64,000 nucleotides of DNA from Paraburkholderia aspalathi (GCF_900116445.1 NZ_FPBH01000001.1:310001-374000); one strand, 5' to 3'; positions 8,993-18,196 are shown, numbered from the stretch's first letter. Numbers and translations: made by a program. The notes: generated by a model from the sequence alone, not told the origin.

Positions 8993-9814
8993 TTAAGGCC
9001 GCAGCGGCCCGCGCCTGCCCTGAATCGCCAGATCGACTGGCGGCAGATCGATGCTGGTTGGATCAAGCACCTTCCAGACACCATCGATCAAACCTTCGAG
9101 CGGCCGGAAATTCGCCTTGTAGGCCATCTTCGGACTCTCGCGAATCCAGTAGCCGAGGTAGACGTAGGGCAGCTTGAGGCTCCGCGCCTGCTCGATCTGC
9201 CAATAGATGTTGTAGGTGCCGAAGCTGGTGTGCGGCAGACCCGGCTCGAAGAACGTGTACACCGACGAGAGCCCGTCGCCGAGGATGTCGATCATGCTGA
9301 TCATGCGCAGAATGCCCGGCGCCGACGGATGGTCCGGCAGCGGCTCGCGGAATTCCACTAGCCTCGAGTTGATCCGGCTCTGCAGCAGGAACTGTTCGTA
9401 CTGGTCGCGGCTGTCGCGGTCCATGCCGCCGCCGGCATGCCGTGCCGACTGATAGCGCATATAGAGCGCGTAGTGTTCTTCGTCGTAGTGCAGCGGGGCG
9501 ACCGTTGCGATCAGTTCGCCGTGCTTCTTCCAGACCCGGCGTTGCGTGCGGTTCGCCTCGAAATGATCGACTGGCACGCGCACCGGCACGCAGGCACGGC
9601 AGCCATCGCAATACGGGCGGTAAGTGAACACGCCCGAACGACGGAAGCCGGCTTTGACGAGGTCGGTATAGACGTCGGAGTTGATCAGGTGACTGGGTGT
9701 GGCGACTTGCGAACGCGCGATGCGTCCATCCAGATAACTGCAGGGATAGGGCGCCGTTGCATAAAATTGCAGCGCTGAAAGGGGAGAAAGAGGCAGCTCG
9801 TTGGGATGAGTCAC
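8993..9814 (-). CDS. bpt: Aspartate/glutamate leucyltransferase (Bpt)
   Basis: Cytoplasmic aminoacyl-tRNA-protein transferase (273 aa) that adds leucine to proteins beginning with Asp or Glu, marking them for ClpS/ClpAP degradation in the bacterial N-end rule pathway. Seen: the cysteine-rich front CPYRP-type segment ([19 protein letters not shown] near residue 60), FRSQRRVWKK-like sequence, and the conserved [18 protein letters not shown] block near residue 230. The real start is GTG 9814, which gives the family N terminus [11 protein letters not shown]; the frame stays open upstream through unrelated sequence. The aat gene lies 119 bases upstream on the same strand, so both branches of the pathway are encoded together. 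Confidence 0.93.
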   Translation of the reverse strand: MTHPNELPLSPLSALQFYATAPYPCSYLDGRIARSQVATPSHLINSDVYTDLVKAGFRRSGVFTYRPYCDGCRACVPVRVPVDHFEANRTQRRVWKKHGELIATVAPLHYDEEHYALYMRYQSARHAGGGMDRDSRDQYEQFLLQSRINSRLVEFREPLPDHPSAPGILRMISMIDILGDGLSSVYTFFEPGLPHTSFGTYNIYWQIEQARSLKLPYVYLGYWIRESPKMAYKANFRPLEGLIDGVWKVLDPTSIDLPPVDLAIQGRRGPLRP

Positions 9815-9933
9815 GTTGGCAGCTCTCGTCGAAGCGTCTCTGGTATTGCAAACCCGGCGCCTTGCGGTTTGAAACCCGCGGCTCGTGACCCGCGGCTCGG
9901 TAGGCGACGGATCCGGATTCGGCCTGATTCTTC

Positions 9934-10671
9934 CTACGCCGCCGGCGCGACGACATCGCGCAAGACGGTCTTGTCGAAACGCCAGGGAATCGGCGGTGCG
10001 TCGACAGACGCGCGAACATGCGCGATGAACGCTTTGCGCGCTATCTCGCGACCGCCCAGCGACGCCAGATGCGACGTGTTCTGCTGGCAGTCTATCATTT
10101 CTATTTCGTGACAGCGCAAGTGTCCGACAAGCGCGGCCAGCGCCATTTTCGACGCATCGGTAACCTCGGCGAACATCGATTCGCCGAAGAACATCCGGCC
10201 GAACGACACCCCGTATAAACCGCCTACGCGCTTGCCTTCGAACCAGGTCTCGATGCTGTGCGCATCGCCTACCCGGTGCAGAGACGAATACGCTTCGACC
10301 ACGTCCGCGGTGATCCACGTGCCGCGCTGGCCGCGCCGCGGCGCCTGCGCACAGGCGCGCATCACGGCGGCAAAATCATGGTCGACACGGATTTCCCACG
10401 CGTCCTCGCGCAGCACGCGCTTGAGCGTTTTACGCAGCGACGGCGAGAGTTTGAACTCGGCAGGGCGCAGGATCATGCGCGGATCGGGACTCCACCACAA
10501 GACCGGCTGACCGTCCGAATACCATGGGAAGATGCCGCGCCGATAGGCGTCGATCAGCCGCGACGGCAGCAGGTCGCCACTGGCGGCGAGCAGGCCGGGT
10601 GCGCCGCTTGCCGCGCCGAGCGCGCGCTCGACGGAGGGAAACGGATCGTCAGGTCCGAGCCAGGGAACCAT
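9934..10671 (-). CDS. aat: Leucyl/phenylalanyl-tRNA--protein transferase
   Basis: Cytoplasmic enzyme (245 aa) that transfers Leu or Phe from tRNA to proteins with N-terminal Lys or Arg, creating N-end rule degrons. Seen: the family hallmark [24 protein letters not shown] near residue 45, [15 protein letters not shown] and [18 protein letters not shown] in the GNAT-like core, and IDCQQ near the end. Length matches the family (about 235-250 aa). It sits between a Nudix hydrolase gene (10 bases upstream) and bpt, all in one direction, and is probably cotranscribed with them. Confidence 0.95.
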   Translation of the reverse strand: MVPWLGPDDPFPSVERALGAASGAPGLLAASGDLLPSRLIDAYRRGIFPWYSDGQPVLWWSPDPRMILRPAEFKLSPSLRKTLKRVLREDAWEIRVDHDFAAVMRACAQAPRRGQRGTWITADVVEAYSSLHRVGDAHSIETWFEGKRVGGLYGVSFGRMFFGESMFAEVTDASKMALAALVGHLRCHEIEMIDCQQNTSHLASLGGREIARKAFIAHVRASVDAPPIPWRFDKTVLRDVVAPAA

Positions 10672-10680
10672 GCGCGCCGC

Positions 10681-11226
10681 TCAACCTTCGCGCAGCGAGC
10701 GGAAGATGTCGCCCGTGTGCAGGCCGTAACTACCGGCCGCACGGTCGGCGAAAAAGAAGCGCAAGGTCTGGCCGACGGTGGGGAAGGCGATCTCGTCCCA
10801 CGGAATCTCGTGTTCCTCGAAGAGTTTCACTTCGAGGCTTTCCTCGCCGGCTTCGATGTCGAGGTCGAGCAGGCGCGCCATATAGAACAGATGCACCTGA
10901 TGCACGTGCGGCACGTTCAGCAGCGAGAACAGGCTCTGCACCTCGACGCGCGCGCCGGCTTCTTCCAGCGTTTCGCGCGAAGCCGCTTCGGCGGTGGTCT
11001 CACCCATTTCCATGAAGCCTGCCGGCAGCGTCCAGTAGCCGTAGCGCGGTTCGATCGCGCGACGGCACAGCAGCACTTTGTCGTCCCAGACCGGGACGGT
11101 GCCGACCACGTTGCGCGGATTCTGATAATGCACCGTGCCGCAACTTCCACACACGAAGCGCTCGCGGTTGTCACCCGGCGGAATGCTCAGGCTGACGCCG
11201 TGGCCGCAGACAGAACAGAATTTCAT
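10681..11226 (-). CDS. Nudix hydrolase with N-terminal zinc ribbon
   Basis: Predicted 181-residue pyrophosphohydrolase. The N terminus has a zinc ribbon, CSVC near residue 4 and CGSC near residue 26. The Nudix box runs from GFMEMGETTAEAAS into RETLEEAGA near residues 70-92 with all its glutamates. Zinc-ribbon Nudix proteins include NAD-capping hydrolases of the NudC kind and ADP-ribose hydrolases, but the substrate here cannot be told from sequence alone. It is the first gene of the Nudix-aat-bpt group, 10 bases ahead of aat. Confidence 0.88.
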   Translation of the reverse strand: MKFCSVCGHGVSLSIPPGDNRERFVCGSCGTVHYQNPRNVVGTVPVWDDKVLLCRRAIEPRYGYWTLPAGFMEMGETTAEAASRETLEEAGARVEVQSLFSLLNVPHVHQVHLFYMARLLDLDIEAGEESLEVKLFEEHEIPWDEIAFPTVGQTLRFFFADRAAGSYGLHTGDIFRSLREG

Positions 11227-11482
11227 AGGAAGGGGACGAGAAAGGGTGATGGGAGTTTATCACTGGGGCGAGCTTTGTCAGCAGCGGGCCATGGCGGTGT
11301 GGGCCAGTCGGTGCGGAGTGGAGAGATTTCGCTGATCAGGCGCGAGTAGACGCGACGGTATTGCGAATACCGCAGAGGAAAAATGCGGATATGTTTGGAG
11401 TCCGGATCAACGAGTGCAAAGCACGAGCGGGCGTGTGAGCGCGCGCAATCTCGAAGCGGAAAGCAGGAGGCAGAAAACAAAA
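11227..11482. other. Intergenic region, no gene seen
   Basis: About 250 bases between the Nudix start and the initiator tRNA terminator. No convincing reading frame. It should hold the promoter of the Nudix-aat-bpt group. Confidence 0.4.
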
Positions 11483-11508
11483 AAGGCCTGCCGGTTGGGC
11501 AAGCCTTT
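11483..11508 (-). terminator. Terminator of initiator tRNA
   Basis: Hairpin of about 11 pairs (AAAGGCTTGCC / GGCAGGCCTTT on the minus strand, one G-T pair) followed by a run of T, about 40 bases past the tRNA end. A standard Rho-independent terminator. Confidence 0.82.
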
Positions 11509-11547
11509 GAAGTTTTTTCGACGTCTTCGAACCAATTTAGTGCTACT

Positions 11548-11624
<77 letters not shown>

Positions 11625-11884
11625 TCCGTCGAAGAAAAGATTATAGAACAAAGCGGAGACCAACGCAATAGCTAGTTAAGGAGCGACTTCAATACGCATC
11701 GCTGGGGTGTGGACCTTAAAGCGGAACGCCGAAGCGCAGCAGCCTCCAAAGTCGCGGCATGAATTGCCGGCGTCGTGTGCCGGAAGGCCCGCGTAGCACG
11801 CTGCGCTAGAATCCAGGTTCTCTTCGCGCGCCGGGATGCATGTGCAACGGCCTGCGCTTCACTTCTTACCTTGTTCAGAACTCC

Positions 11885-12382
11885 ATGGATATCGCTCACG
11901 ATCTACAGGTGATTGCCGCTCAGGAACAAGCGCTGGTGTTCCCGCAATTCGATACCGACCGCGCATGGCAGATCGGCGCCTATCTGCACGAAGTCGCGAA
12001 AGCACGCGGCATTGCAGCGGCTATCGACCTGCGCACATTCGGTCAACCGCTGTTCTTCAGCTTGCTCGAGGGCGCGACGCCGGACAACGTCGACTGGGCG
12101 CGTCGCAAGGGCAACACGGTTGCGCATTTCCGCCGCAGCTCGTACGCGATCGGTTTGAAGATGCAACAGGCGGGCAGCACGCTCGCCGACAAGCACGGCT
12201 TGCCGGTCACGGAATATGCGTCCCATGGCGGCGCGTTTCCATTGACGGTGGCGGGCGCCGGTGTGATCGGCTCGATCACGGTGTCCGGGTTGCCGCAACG
12301 CGCAGATCATGAGCTGGTGGTGGAAGCGCTGTGCGCGCACCTCGGCCACGACTACAGCAAGCTCGCGCTTGCAAAGGCCTGA
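11885..12382 (+). CDS. UPF0303 / HbpS-like (PF03928) protein
   Basis: Predicted 165-residue soluble protein of the HbpS/GlcG-like family (UPF0303), a fold sometimes linked to haem binding or oxidative stress; no firm enzymatic role is known. Seen: the stretch [31 protein letters not shown] and the glycine-rich end [25 protein letters not shown] near residues 115-140, both typical of the family. ATG 11885 gives the usual length; a longer in-frame start at 11840 adds 15 atypical residues. The SMR gene starts 10 bases downstream, so the two are probably cotranscribed. Confidence 0.82.
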   Translation: MDIAHDLQVIAAQEQALVFPQFDTDRAWQIGAYLHEVAKARGIAAAIDLRTFGQPLFFSLLEGATPDNVDWARRKGNTVAHFRRSSYAIGLKMQQAGSTLADKHGLPVTEYASHGGAFPLTVAGAGVIGSITVSGLPQRADHELVVEALCAHLGHDYSKLALAKA

Positions 12383-12392
12383 GGCGATGCGG

Positions 12393-12725
12393 ATGCCTCC
12401 TTATGCATTGCTCGCTATTGCGATCGTTGCCGAAGTCATCGCGACTTCCGCGATGCGGGCCTCGGAAGGTTTTTCGCGGCTGCTGCCCGCAGCGGTCGTG
12501 GTGGTGGGCTACGGCATCGCGTTCTATTGCCTCTCGCTCACGCTGAAGACTATTCCGGTGGGCATCGTCTACGCCGTGTGGTCAGGCGCCGGCATCGTGC
12601 TGATCACGCTGGTCGCGGTCGTGATGTACCGGCAAGTGCCGGACGTGCCGGCCATCATCGGACTCGGGCTGATCATTGCCGGGGTCGCCGTGCTCAATAT
12701 GTTCTCGAAGATGCAGGCGCACTGA
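12393..12725 (+). CDS. Small multidrug resistance (EmrE-like) protein
   Basis: Inner-membrane protein of 110 residues with four membrane helices, the same length as EmrE. Glu14 in IVAEVIATSAM is the conserved proton- and drug-binding residue, and the helix-3 segment VGIVYAVWSGAGIVLIT is typical. These dimers exchange protons for cationic compounds or guanidinium. ATG 12393 is favoured because GAGG lies 8 bases upstream and the length then equals the family; ATG 12387 is also possible. No guanidine riboswitch is visible: the gene directly follows the UPF0303 gene. Confidence 0.9.
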   Translation: MPPYALLAIAIVAEVIATSAMRASEGFSRLLPAAVVVVGYGIAFYCLSLTLKTIPVGIVYAVWSGAGIVLITLVAVVMYRQVPDVPAIIGLGLIIAGVAVLNMFSKMQAH

Positions 12726-12739
12726 GCGCCCACTGAGCG

Positions 12740-13123
12740 TTACTTGCAGCGCACGATCATCGAACGGTTTTTCACGTTGGCCGAGACGACGTTCGTGACG
12801 CTGCCGCCCGCGGTGCCGCCTTCGTCGTTGTCTTTCGACACGATGTCGTAGCCGGTTGCGCCACATGCCTTGCCGGCCTGCACGTAGCAGGAAGCCCAAC
12901 TGGACGCGGCGTCGGCGCCGCTGCAGTTCACCGCAAAGCCGGTCTGGCCGTTCGGCAGATTGATCAGCGAGGTGGTGTTCGACGATGCGCAGCCGGTGAG
13001 ACCCGCGCCGAGCATCACAGCGGCGGGCAGCGCGGCAGACAGGGAAGCCCTGCGCACGAGAGCAAGCGCGGCGCTGCTGGGTCGGAAGCGGCCGGAGCGG
13101 CGCAGTTGCGTCATGAAATGCAT
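12740..13123 (-). CDS. Small lipoprotein, unknown function
   Basis: Predicted 127-residue exported lipoprotein. The long signal peptide ends in a lipobox LTGC near residue 40-46. The mature part is rich in Ser, Gly and Asn with two further cysteines that could pair, and ends VKNRSMIVRCK. No known domain recognised. ATG 13123 has AGGAAA just upstream. It converges with the SMR gene. Confidence 0.75.
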   Translation of the reverse strand: MHFMTQLRRSGRFRPSSAALALVRRASLSAALPAAVMLGAGLTGCASSNTTSLINLPNGQTGFAVNCSGADAASSWASCYVQAGKACGATGYDIVSKDNDEGGTAGGSVTNVVSANVKNRSMIVRCK

Positions 13124-13187
13124 CGTGATGTTTCCTTTCAAATAGGTATCGAGACTCGCCACGCACACCGGCGGTGTGCCCACAAGG

Positions 13188-13379
13188 TTAAGGCGTTTCG
13201 ATCGTGATGCCTGCCGCGCGGACCATTTGGCGGCTTTCCGAGCCGCTTTCGGTCGCTGCGTCTTCCCAGATGCTAATGGCTTTAGGAATGTCGATGCCGT
13301 GGCTTTCGGCGTAAGCAAACCAGGTGTTTGCCGCATCCGGCTCAGGCAGTTCGTGGTTCTGCAGAAAATATTTTCCCAT
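13188..13379 (-). CDS. Small hypothetical protein
   Basis: A 63-residue acidic soluble protein with no motif that I recognise. Composition (aromatic and charged residues evenly spread, starting GKYFLQNHELPEPD) looks like a genuine short protein rather than a chance frame. It lies just upstream of the small lipoprotein on the same strand. Confidence 0.55.
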   Translation of the reverse strand: MGKYFLQNHELPEPDAANTWFAYAESHGIDIPKAISIWEDAATESGSESRQMVRAAGITIETP

Positions 13380-13645
13380 ACTGTGCTCGTTGACCTCGAA
13401 ATGGCGTCATTGCGTCAGCACGGATCGTGCCGGTGAACCAGTTCGACAGGGGTAGTCGGCACAAGTGCAATCCGGTGTGTCGATTTGCATGCGAAGCTTA
13501 CGGACATTGGGCGCGCGATGTTGATCGGGCGGGCGCTGGAGGGTGGACCGCGGTCCAGTCGCGCGAGTACCATATCGGGCATATCCGGGGGCGGCCGGTA
13601 CTCCCCGGTGTCCATTTCCTGCCGGATCCTTCTGATGAGGCGACC

Positions 13646-13930
13646 ATGGAAATTCGGTTTCCCGCGGACGCGCCCGCTTACCGCGACTCCAATCTGACGG
13701 TGGTCTTTCGCGCGCTCGTGGACGGCGAACCGGTGCCGTGCGCGATCTCCGTCGAGGCGCTCGAAGACCACTTCGGCGCGTACTCCGAGGATCTCGACGG
13801 CTGGATGCGCGCGTTCGACGCCGGGCGTCCGCGTATCGAGGCGGTTGCGCGCGAACATCTGCAGATCAGCAATGGCACGCCTGTCCTGCTCAAGAGCGGC
13901 CACTTTCCGCCCGGCAACATGGCGGGCTGA
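13646..13930 (+). CDS. DUF1488 family protein
   Basis: A 94-residue cytoplasmic protein of unknown function. The start MEIRFPADAPAY and the middle CAISVEALEDHFGAY match the DUF1488 pattern. ATG 13646 has GAGG upstream. The frame is open further upstream but lacks family similarity there. No operon partner. Confidence 0.75.
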   Translation: MEIRFPADAPAYRDSNLTVVFRALVDGEPVPCAISVEALEDHFGAYSEDLDGWMRAFDAGRPRIEAVAREHLQISNGTPVLLKSGHFPPGNMAG

Positions 13931-14003
13931 TCCTGTTCGTTCGCACACGCACGAATCACGCGCTTCACATCCGCTCGCTTGCGAAAGCCGTCCACATCGG
14001 CAA

Positions 14004-15014
14004 TCAGGCGGTTTTCGCGGCGTCCCGTTGCGTGTCCATATTCGCCGATGCCGCTGCGCGCGCGGCGTCGAACGCTTGCCGGATACCGTCTTTGTACGAG
14101 GTCTTGGCGATCGGGCCGATCAACTGTGTCAGTGCCGAGTCGTCGAGCACAACCGGCTCGGTCATCAGGTAGTTCATCTCCACCAGTTCTCGCATGATCG
14201 GATTGAAGAGGCCGAACACGCGCAGCAGCGTCTTGCCGGCCACCATCAGTTTCGGCTCGCGGCCCGCTAGCGCATAGGCCTGTCTCGCCACTTCGCGCTG
14301 CGTGATCGTGCCCGTGCCGGCCAGATGCCACCAGCGGCCGTACGCTTCCGGCGTACGTGTGAGTTTCTCGACCACCGGGCCGATATCCGGCAGGTAGATG
14401 AATTCGTGCGGCACATCGACCGGCCCGATTACCTGCGCGCGCTTGCCGTGCGCCGCGCCCTCGAATATGCCGTTGATCAGGCTGCGTTCGATGCAGTGGC
14501 CGTAGAAATCCGGCAGGCGCAGCACCAGGGTCGACAAACTGGTCGACCCGCTCGCGCGTCCGTGTGCCGCCAGCACCAGTTTTTCCTGCTCGAGCCGCAT
14601 CTTGCCTTTGAACGTATGGGGCTCACGCGGATGATCTTCGTTAATCGGATTGCTGCGCGCGCGGCCGTACGGATACACAGTGCCGATCAAAATGAAGCGT
14701 TCGACGCCTGCCGCCGTCACGCCGTCGAGGGTTTTTTGCATGAGCGGCGGATGGGAGGCGAACTGATCGTAGGGCACGCCCACCAGGTAGATCACCGTCT
14801 GCAAACCGGCCGCAGCGGCGCTGATCGAAGCCGGGTCGTCCGGATTCCACGTGACGATTTCCGCATGCGGGTCGTGGCCGAAGGCCGCCTCGAGCGGCGC
14901 GCGCGAGCGGCCGACTACCCGATAATCCCGGCCCGCCGCGCTCAGCGCCGCCCCGGTGATTTGACCGGCGGCGCCGGCAGCACCGAATAAACCCACTTTC
15001 CCTGTAGCTTGCAT
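14004..15014 (-). CDS. NAD(P)-binding Rossmann-fold epimerase/dehydratase-like protein
   Basis: Predicted 336-residue extended short-chain dehydrogenase/epimerase-like protein. Seen: the nucleotide-binding loop GLFGAAGAAGQITG at the N terminus, then VIYLVGV and a YPYGRARSNPINEDHP segment like the active-site region of sugar epimerases. The substrate is unknown. The start at ATG 15014 has CAGGAG just upstream. It is transcribed away from a TetR regulator across a short shared promoter region with repeated TTCAGT motifs, so it is the likely target of that regulator. Confidence 0.82.
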   Translation of the reverse strand: MQATGKVGLFGAAGAAGQITGAALSAAGRDYRVVGRSRAPLEAAFGHDPHAEIVTWNPDDPASISAAAAGLQTVIYLVGVPYDQFASHPPLMQKTLDGVTAAGVERFILIGTVYPYGRARSNPINEDHPREPHTFKGKMRLEQEKLVLAAHGRASGSTSLSTLVLRLPDFYGHCIERSLINGIFEGAAHGKRAQVIGPVDVPHEFIYLPDIGPVVEKLTRTPEAYGRWWHLAGTGTITQREVARQAYALAGREPKLMVAGKTLLRVFGLFNPIMRELVEMNYLMTEPVVLDDSALTQLIGPIAKTSYKDGIRQAFDAARAAASANMDTQRDAAKTA

Positions 15015-15084
15015 GAACGACTCCTGAAGACGGCGCCGCATCGCGCCTGGATGAGCTTGTCTGACCGACGAGAATTTAATAAAC

Positions 15085-15128
15085 ACTGTTCAGTAAACGG
15101 TGTTCAGTTTAATTTGACTTTTCAGTTT
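15085..15128. promoter_or_regulatory. Candidate TetR operator in divergent promoter
   Basis: The short region between the epimerase-like gene and the TetR gene has a near-palindrome ACTGTTCAGT (15085-15094) and two more TTCAGT copies at 15103 and 15121. AT content is high around it. Repeats in a divergent promoter next to a TetR gene usually mark the autoregulatory operator; this is inference. Confidence 0.5.
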
Positions 15129-15140
15129 GTCAAGCCGAAA

Positions 15141-16061
15141 ATGCCCGGCATGGGAATCGTCGAACGAAAAAGCCGTCAGAAACAGGCGCTGCGCGAACGC
15201 ATCCTCGATGCAGCGCGGCGCATCGTGATGCGCGAAGGCTTCGCCGCGCTGTCAATGCGCAAGATTGCCGATGCCATCGAGTATTCACCCGCCACGCTGT
15301 ACCTTCACTTCGCGAGCCGCGATGAAATTGCGCAGGCCTTGTGTGCTGAAGGTTATGCGCAATTGCTGGCTACCTTCGTGCCGCTCGCGCAGATCGCCGA
15401 TCCGGCTGAACGCCTGAAGGCGCTCGGGCGTGCGTATGTGGCATTCGGTGTTGCGCATCCGGAAACCTACCGGCTGATCTTCATGGAAGACCCGAGCTAC
15501 ACGGGCGCGGCGCTGGGCGGGGCGGCTGGTGCGGCTCGCAAGGGTGTGGATGGGGCGCTGGCAGCGGTCGTGGATGCAGGCGCTGGTGCCGCGAACGAAA
15601 CGGCGGAGGCTACGGTCGCTGGGACAGCCGCAGCAGGAACAACCGCCTCGGGAAAAGTGAACCTCGCGCCCGCGAAACCCGACGACGATCCCGGCGACGC
15701 CGCGTTACACATCATGCTCCGCGCGCTCGAAGAGTTGAAAGCAGCAGGGCGCTTGTCTGCATCGATGGACGTGGCCGTGTGGGCGGAGGCGTTCTGGGCG
15801 ACCCTGCATGGCATCGTCGCGCTCAACCTCACATGCCCCGTGTTTCCGAGCGCGCCGCTGGATACGGTGGTGGGCGTCGCGCTTGATACCTGGCTAGGTA
15901 CGCAACCCGCCGGGCAACCGCAAGGCGCCGCAAAATCCACGCGTGCCGGCAAGAAAAAGTCCGCTGAAGCGCCAGCGCAATCGCACTCCGAAGCGCACGC
16001 AGAATCGCCCGCTGAGACGGGGGTCAAACCCGCCACCAAGCCCAAAGCCGCGAGCGCGTGA
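15141..16061 (+). CDS. TetR-family transcriptional regulator
   Basis: Predicted 306-residue DNA-binding repressor. The N-terminal helix-turn-helix (ILDAARRIVMREGFAALSMRKIADAIEYSPATLYLHFASRDE split across residues 20-60) is typical TetR, and the C-terminal ligand domain (WAEAFWATLHGIVALNL) is of the WHG type. An Ala/Gly-rich insert near residues 125-180 and a 50-residue Lys/Ala/Pro-rich tail are unusual and probably disordered. Start may be ATG 15141 or ATG 15150. It divergently flanks the epimerase-like gene and lies 46 bases ahead of the enoyl-CoA-hydratase-like gene. Confidence 0.85.
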   Translation: MPGMGIVERKSRQKQALRERILDAARRIVMREGFAALSMRKIADAIEYSPATLYLHFASRDEIAQALCAEGYAQLLATFVPLAQIADPAERLKALGRAYVAFGVAHPETYRLIFMEDPSYTGAALGGAAGAARKGVDGALAAVVDAGAGAANETAEATVAGTAAAGTTASGKVNLAPAKPDDDPGDAALHIMLRALEELKAAGRLSASMDVAVWAEAFWATLHGIVALNLTCPVFPSAPLDTVVGVALDTWLGTQPAGQPQGAAKSTRAGKKKSAEAPAQSHSEAHAESPAETGVKPATKPKAASA

Positions 16062-16107
16062 TAACGTTCAGTTCCGGTTCATTTCGCGCCATCGCGCCAA
16101 GCTCTCC

Positions 16108-17244
16108 ATGTCTATTTCCGCCTCGCCCGCCGTCAGCGACGAAGTCGCGACTTACGTAGCCAACGGCATCGGCTTCATCGAACTGGAAAGGCCGAAGGCG
16201 CTCAACGCGCTGTCTACCGGCATGATTCTCGCGATGCACGCGGCGCTCGAGCAATGGCGCGAAAATCCCGACGTGCTTGCCGTGGTGGTGCGCAGCCAGC
16301 ATCCGCGCGCGTTCTGCGCGGGCGGCGATGTGCGCTTTCTGTACGAGTCGGCGCAGCGCGGCGAGCATGATGCGCGCGATACGTTTTTCACTGAGGAATA
16401 CCGGCTCAATCACGCGATTTTCACGTACCCGAAGCCGTATATCGCCTTGACGAACGGTGTCGTGATGGGCGGCGGCATGGGCATTTCGCAGGGCGCGCAT
16501 CGTACCGGCGGCCTGCGGGTGGTGACAAACTCGACGAAGATGGCGATGCCGGAGACCCGCATTGGCCTCTTTCCCGATGTCGGCGCGAGCTGGTTTCTGG
16601 CGCGCACGCCGGGCGCGCTCGGCCGATATCTGGCGGTCACAGGGGAGACGATCGGCGCAGCAGACGCCCTCTACGCAGGTCTCGCCGACGCCTATATCGA
16701 CGACGCGGCATTGCCCGCGCTAGTGGATACATTGCGCAGCGAGCCGTTTGAACGAGGTGCAGACGTGGTGGCGTGTATCGAGCGTGAGGCCGCCAGGCAT
16801 CAGGTCGTACCGGAACCCGACGCTTCACCGCTCGCGAGCACGCGCGCGTTGATCGATCGGCATTTCGCGTTACCCGACATGACGCGGATTCTCGCGTCGC
16901 TGGAGCAGGAACGGGAGCATGGCGGCGATTCTGCCGATTGGGCTGAGCAGACGATTGCCGTGTTACGCGAACGTTCGCCGTTGTCGATGGCCGTGTCGCT
17001 GGAGGTGGTGACGCGCGCGGAGGGTTCGATGGCCGACGTACTGCGCGGCGATCTCGATCTGACGCGCACGTGCTTCGCGCAGGGCGACACGATTGAAGGG
17101 ATTCGCGCACGCATCATCGATAAAGACAACGCTCCGCGCTGGCGTTTTGCGCGCATCGAAGACGTGAGCGCCGCCGATGTGGCGAAGATGTTCGAAAGCC
17201 CGTGGCCGGCAAACGAACACCCGTTGCACGATCTGCGCGGTTAA
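16108..17244 (+). CDS. Enoyl-CoA hydratase/isomerase family, 3-hydroxyisobutyryl-CoA hydrolase-like
   Basis: Predicted 378-residue crotonase-fold enzyme. Its length and sequence (GFIELERPKALNALS, AFCAGGDVRFLYE, NGVVMGGGMGISQGAHR, MPETRIGLFPDVGASWFL) match the 3-hydroxyisobutyryl-CoA hydrolase group of valine catabolism rather than the shorter enoyl-CoA hydratases. The glutamate in MPETRIG and the following aspartate in LFPDVG fit the hydrolase active site. No other valine-pathway gene is adjacent. Start at ATG 16108. Confidence 0.88.
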   Translation: MSISASPAVSDEVATYVANGIGFIELERPKALNALSTGMILAMHAALEQWRENPDVLAVVVRSQHPRAFCAGGDVRFLYESAQRGEHDARDTFFTEEYRLNHAIFTYPKPYIALTNGVVMGGGMGISQGAHRTGGLRVVTNSTKMAMPETRIGLFPDVGASWFLARTPGALGRYLAVTGETIGAADALYAGLADAYIDDAALPALVDTLRSEPFERGADVVACIEREAARHQVVPEPDASPLASTRALIDRHFALPDMTRILASLEQEREHGGDSADWAEQTIAVLRERSPLSMAVSLEVVTRAEGSMADVLRGDLDLTRTCFAQGDTIEGIRARIIDKDNAPRWRFARIEDVSAADVAKMFESPWPANEHPLHDLRG

Positions 17245-17263
17245 ACAGACACCAGGAAGACGC

Positions 17264-17689
17264 TCAGTCTTCGTCTTCGCTCGCCATGAATGCGCGCATG
17301 AACACCAGCGCGCCCCAGCCCCACATCGCGTTCGCCGCGAAACCCACCGCGAGGCGCGGCAGCATGTTGCCGCTCGGCCAGATGCCGCGCAACGGATCGA
17401 CCACAAACACGCTCGCCGCCGTCAACGCAAGTCCGCCGAACACGAAGGCGGGCACCCACGGCGCGTGGCGCCCCGGTGCGACGCGCAACAGCCACGCCAT
17501 CAGCACAGCCCAGAATGCGCTCCAGATCGCATTCGCAATAAACTCAGGCAGCCCGAGCGGCAAAAACGGCGCGGTTGAAAAACCGGTTGGGTCGATCAGA
17601 CCGGCTGCGTGCAGCAGCGCCAGCGTCGATTCATGAAAAAACAGGGAAGCCAGAAAACCGGCGACGAACGGCAGGATGAGTTTTTGCAT
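17264..17689 (-). CDS. Hypothetical membrane protein
   Basis: A 141-residue inner-membrane protein with four predicted hydrophobic segments (LILPFVAGFLASLFF, AIWSAFWAVLMAWLL, AFVFGGLALTAASVFVV, LAVGFAANAMWGWGALVF) and a short acidic tail. No domain recognised. It converges with the preceding hydrolase gene. Start at the second methionine, 17689. Confidence 0.7.
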   Translation of the reverse strand: MQKLILPFVAGFLASLFFHESTLALLHAAGLIDPTGFSTAPFLPLGLPEFIANAIWSAFWAVLMAWLLRVAPGRHAPWVPAFVFGGLALTAASVFVVDPLRGIWPSGNMLPRLAVGFAANAMWGWGALVFMRAFMASEDED

Positions 17690-17902
17690 GCATTGCACCG
17701 CGAGAGATCAGGCGGCGTGGTTCACGCGGCCTGCACCGGATTATTGGAAACGTGGCGCCATTATATATAGGGGTACCCCGCTTCCAGCGTAGGTAAGGCG
17801 CAACATCCGTATGCTTTAGCGTCGGGCTAATCACGAAAGTGGAAAACCTAAGCTAAAAAAAATCGTTCAAAAGCCGCGCCTCGATCCATAGACTGTTTCT
17901 CC

Positions 17903-17992
17903 ATGCAGACGGCGTTTGCCGCCGTCGCCCATTTAATCGAGCGCATCACGCGCACGTCTGGTCGAGGGAAGCCGTCGCGATGTCCTGCCTGA
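17903..17992 (+). CDS. Possible upstream short ORF 1 of sulfonate operon
   Basis: A 29-residue frame starting MQTAFAAVAHLIERI and ending SRCPA, with its TGA overlapping the ATG of the next short frame (TGATG). No good ribosome site. It could be a leader peptide or chance. Confidence 0.25.
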   Translation: MQTAFAAVAHLIERITRTSGRGKPSRCPA

Positions 17993-18051
17993 TGCCGATC
18001 TTCAGCCGCTCCATGGCACACACGCGCTTGCGGATGCGCTGTCGGAACTAG
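17992..18051 (+). CDS. Possible upstream short ORF 2 (Arg/Cys leader) of sulfonate operon
   Basis: A 19-residue frame, [19 protein letters not shown], that ends with a cysteine codon three codons before the stop and lies about 145 bases before ssuD. Its position ahead of a sulfur-acquisition operon would fit a cysteine-sensing leader; this is inference. Confidence 0.3.
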   Translation: MPIFSRSMAHTRLRMRCRN

Positions 18052-18096
18052 TCCGCTTTTCGCCGCAGTTTTTCCGTTCCTTTTTTGCGCCTGCGT

Positions 18097-18116
18097 CTCC
18101 GGCTTTTGTGCCGGAG
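18097..18116 (+). promoter_or_regulatory. Hairpin in ssuD leader
   Basis: Inverted repeat CTCCGGC and GCCGGAG with a six-base loop, 80 bases before the ssuD start and 45 bases after the second short frame. No T-run follows, so it may be a regulatory hairpin rather than a terminator. Confidence 0.4.
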
Positions 18117-18196
18117 GGATGCGCGCGGCCGGCGTACGCGCGTTCACTCGACGCACCGTTTTCATTCAATCCAGTTCGAACAAGCAGGAGCAGCAA

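Larger units (their letters stand above)
17690..18196. promoter_or_regulatory. Long leader region upstream of ssuD
   Basis: About 500 bases without a normal gene. It holds a palindrome GGGGTACCCC near 17769, two short overlapping reading frames (17903-17992 and 17992-18051) each with a cysteine near its end, and a hairpin CTCCGGC-loop-GCCGGAG at 18097-18116. ssuE and ssuA, which often precede ssuD, are absent. It probably carries the promoter and 5' leader of the sulfonate operon. Confidence 0.5.
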
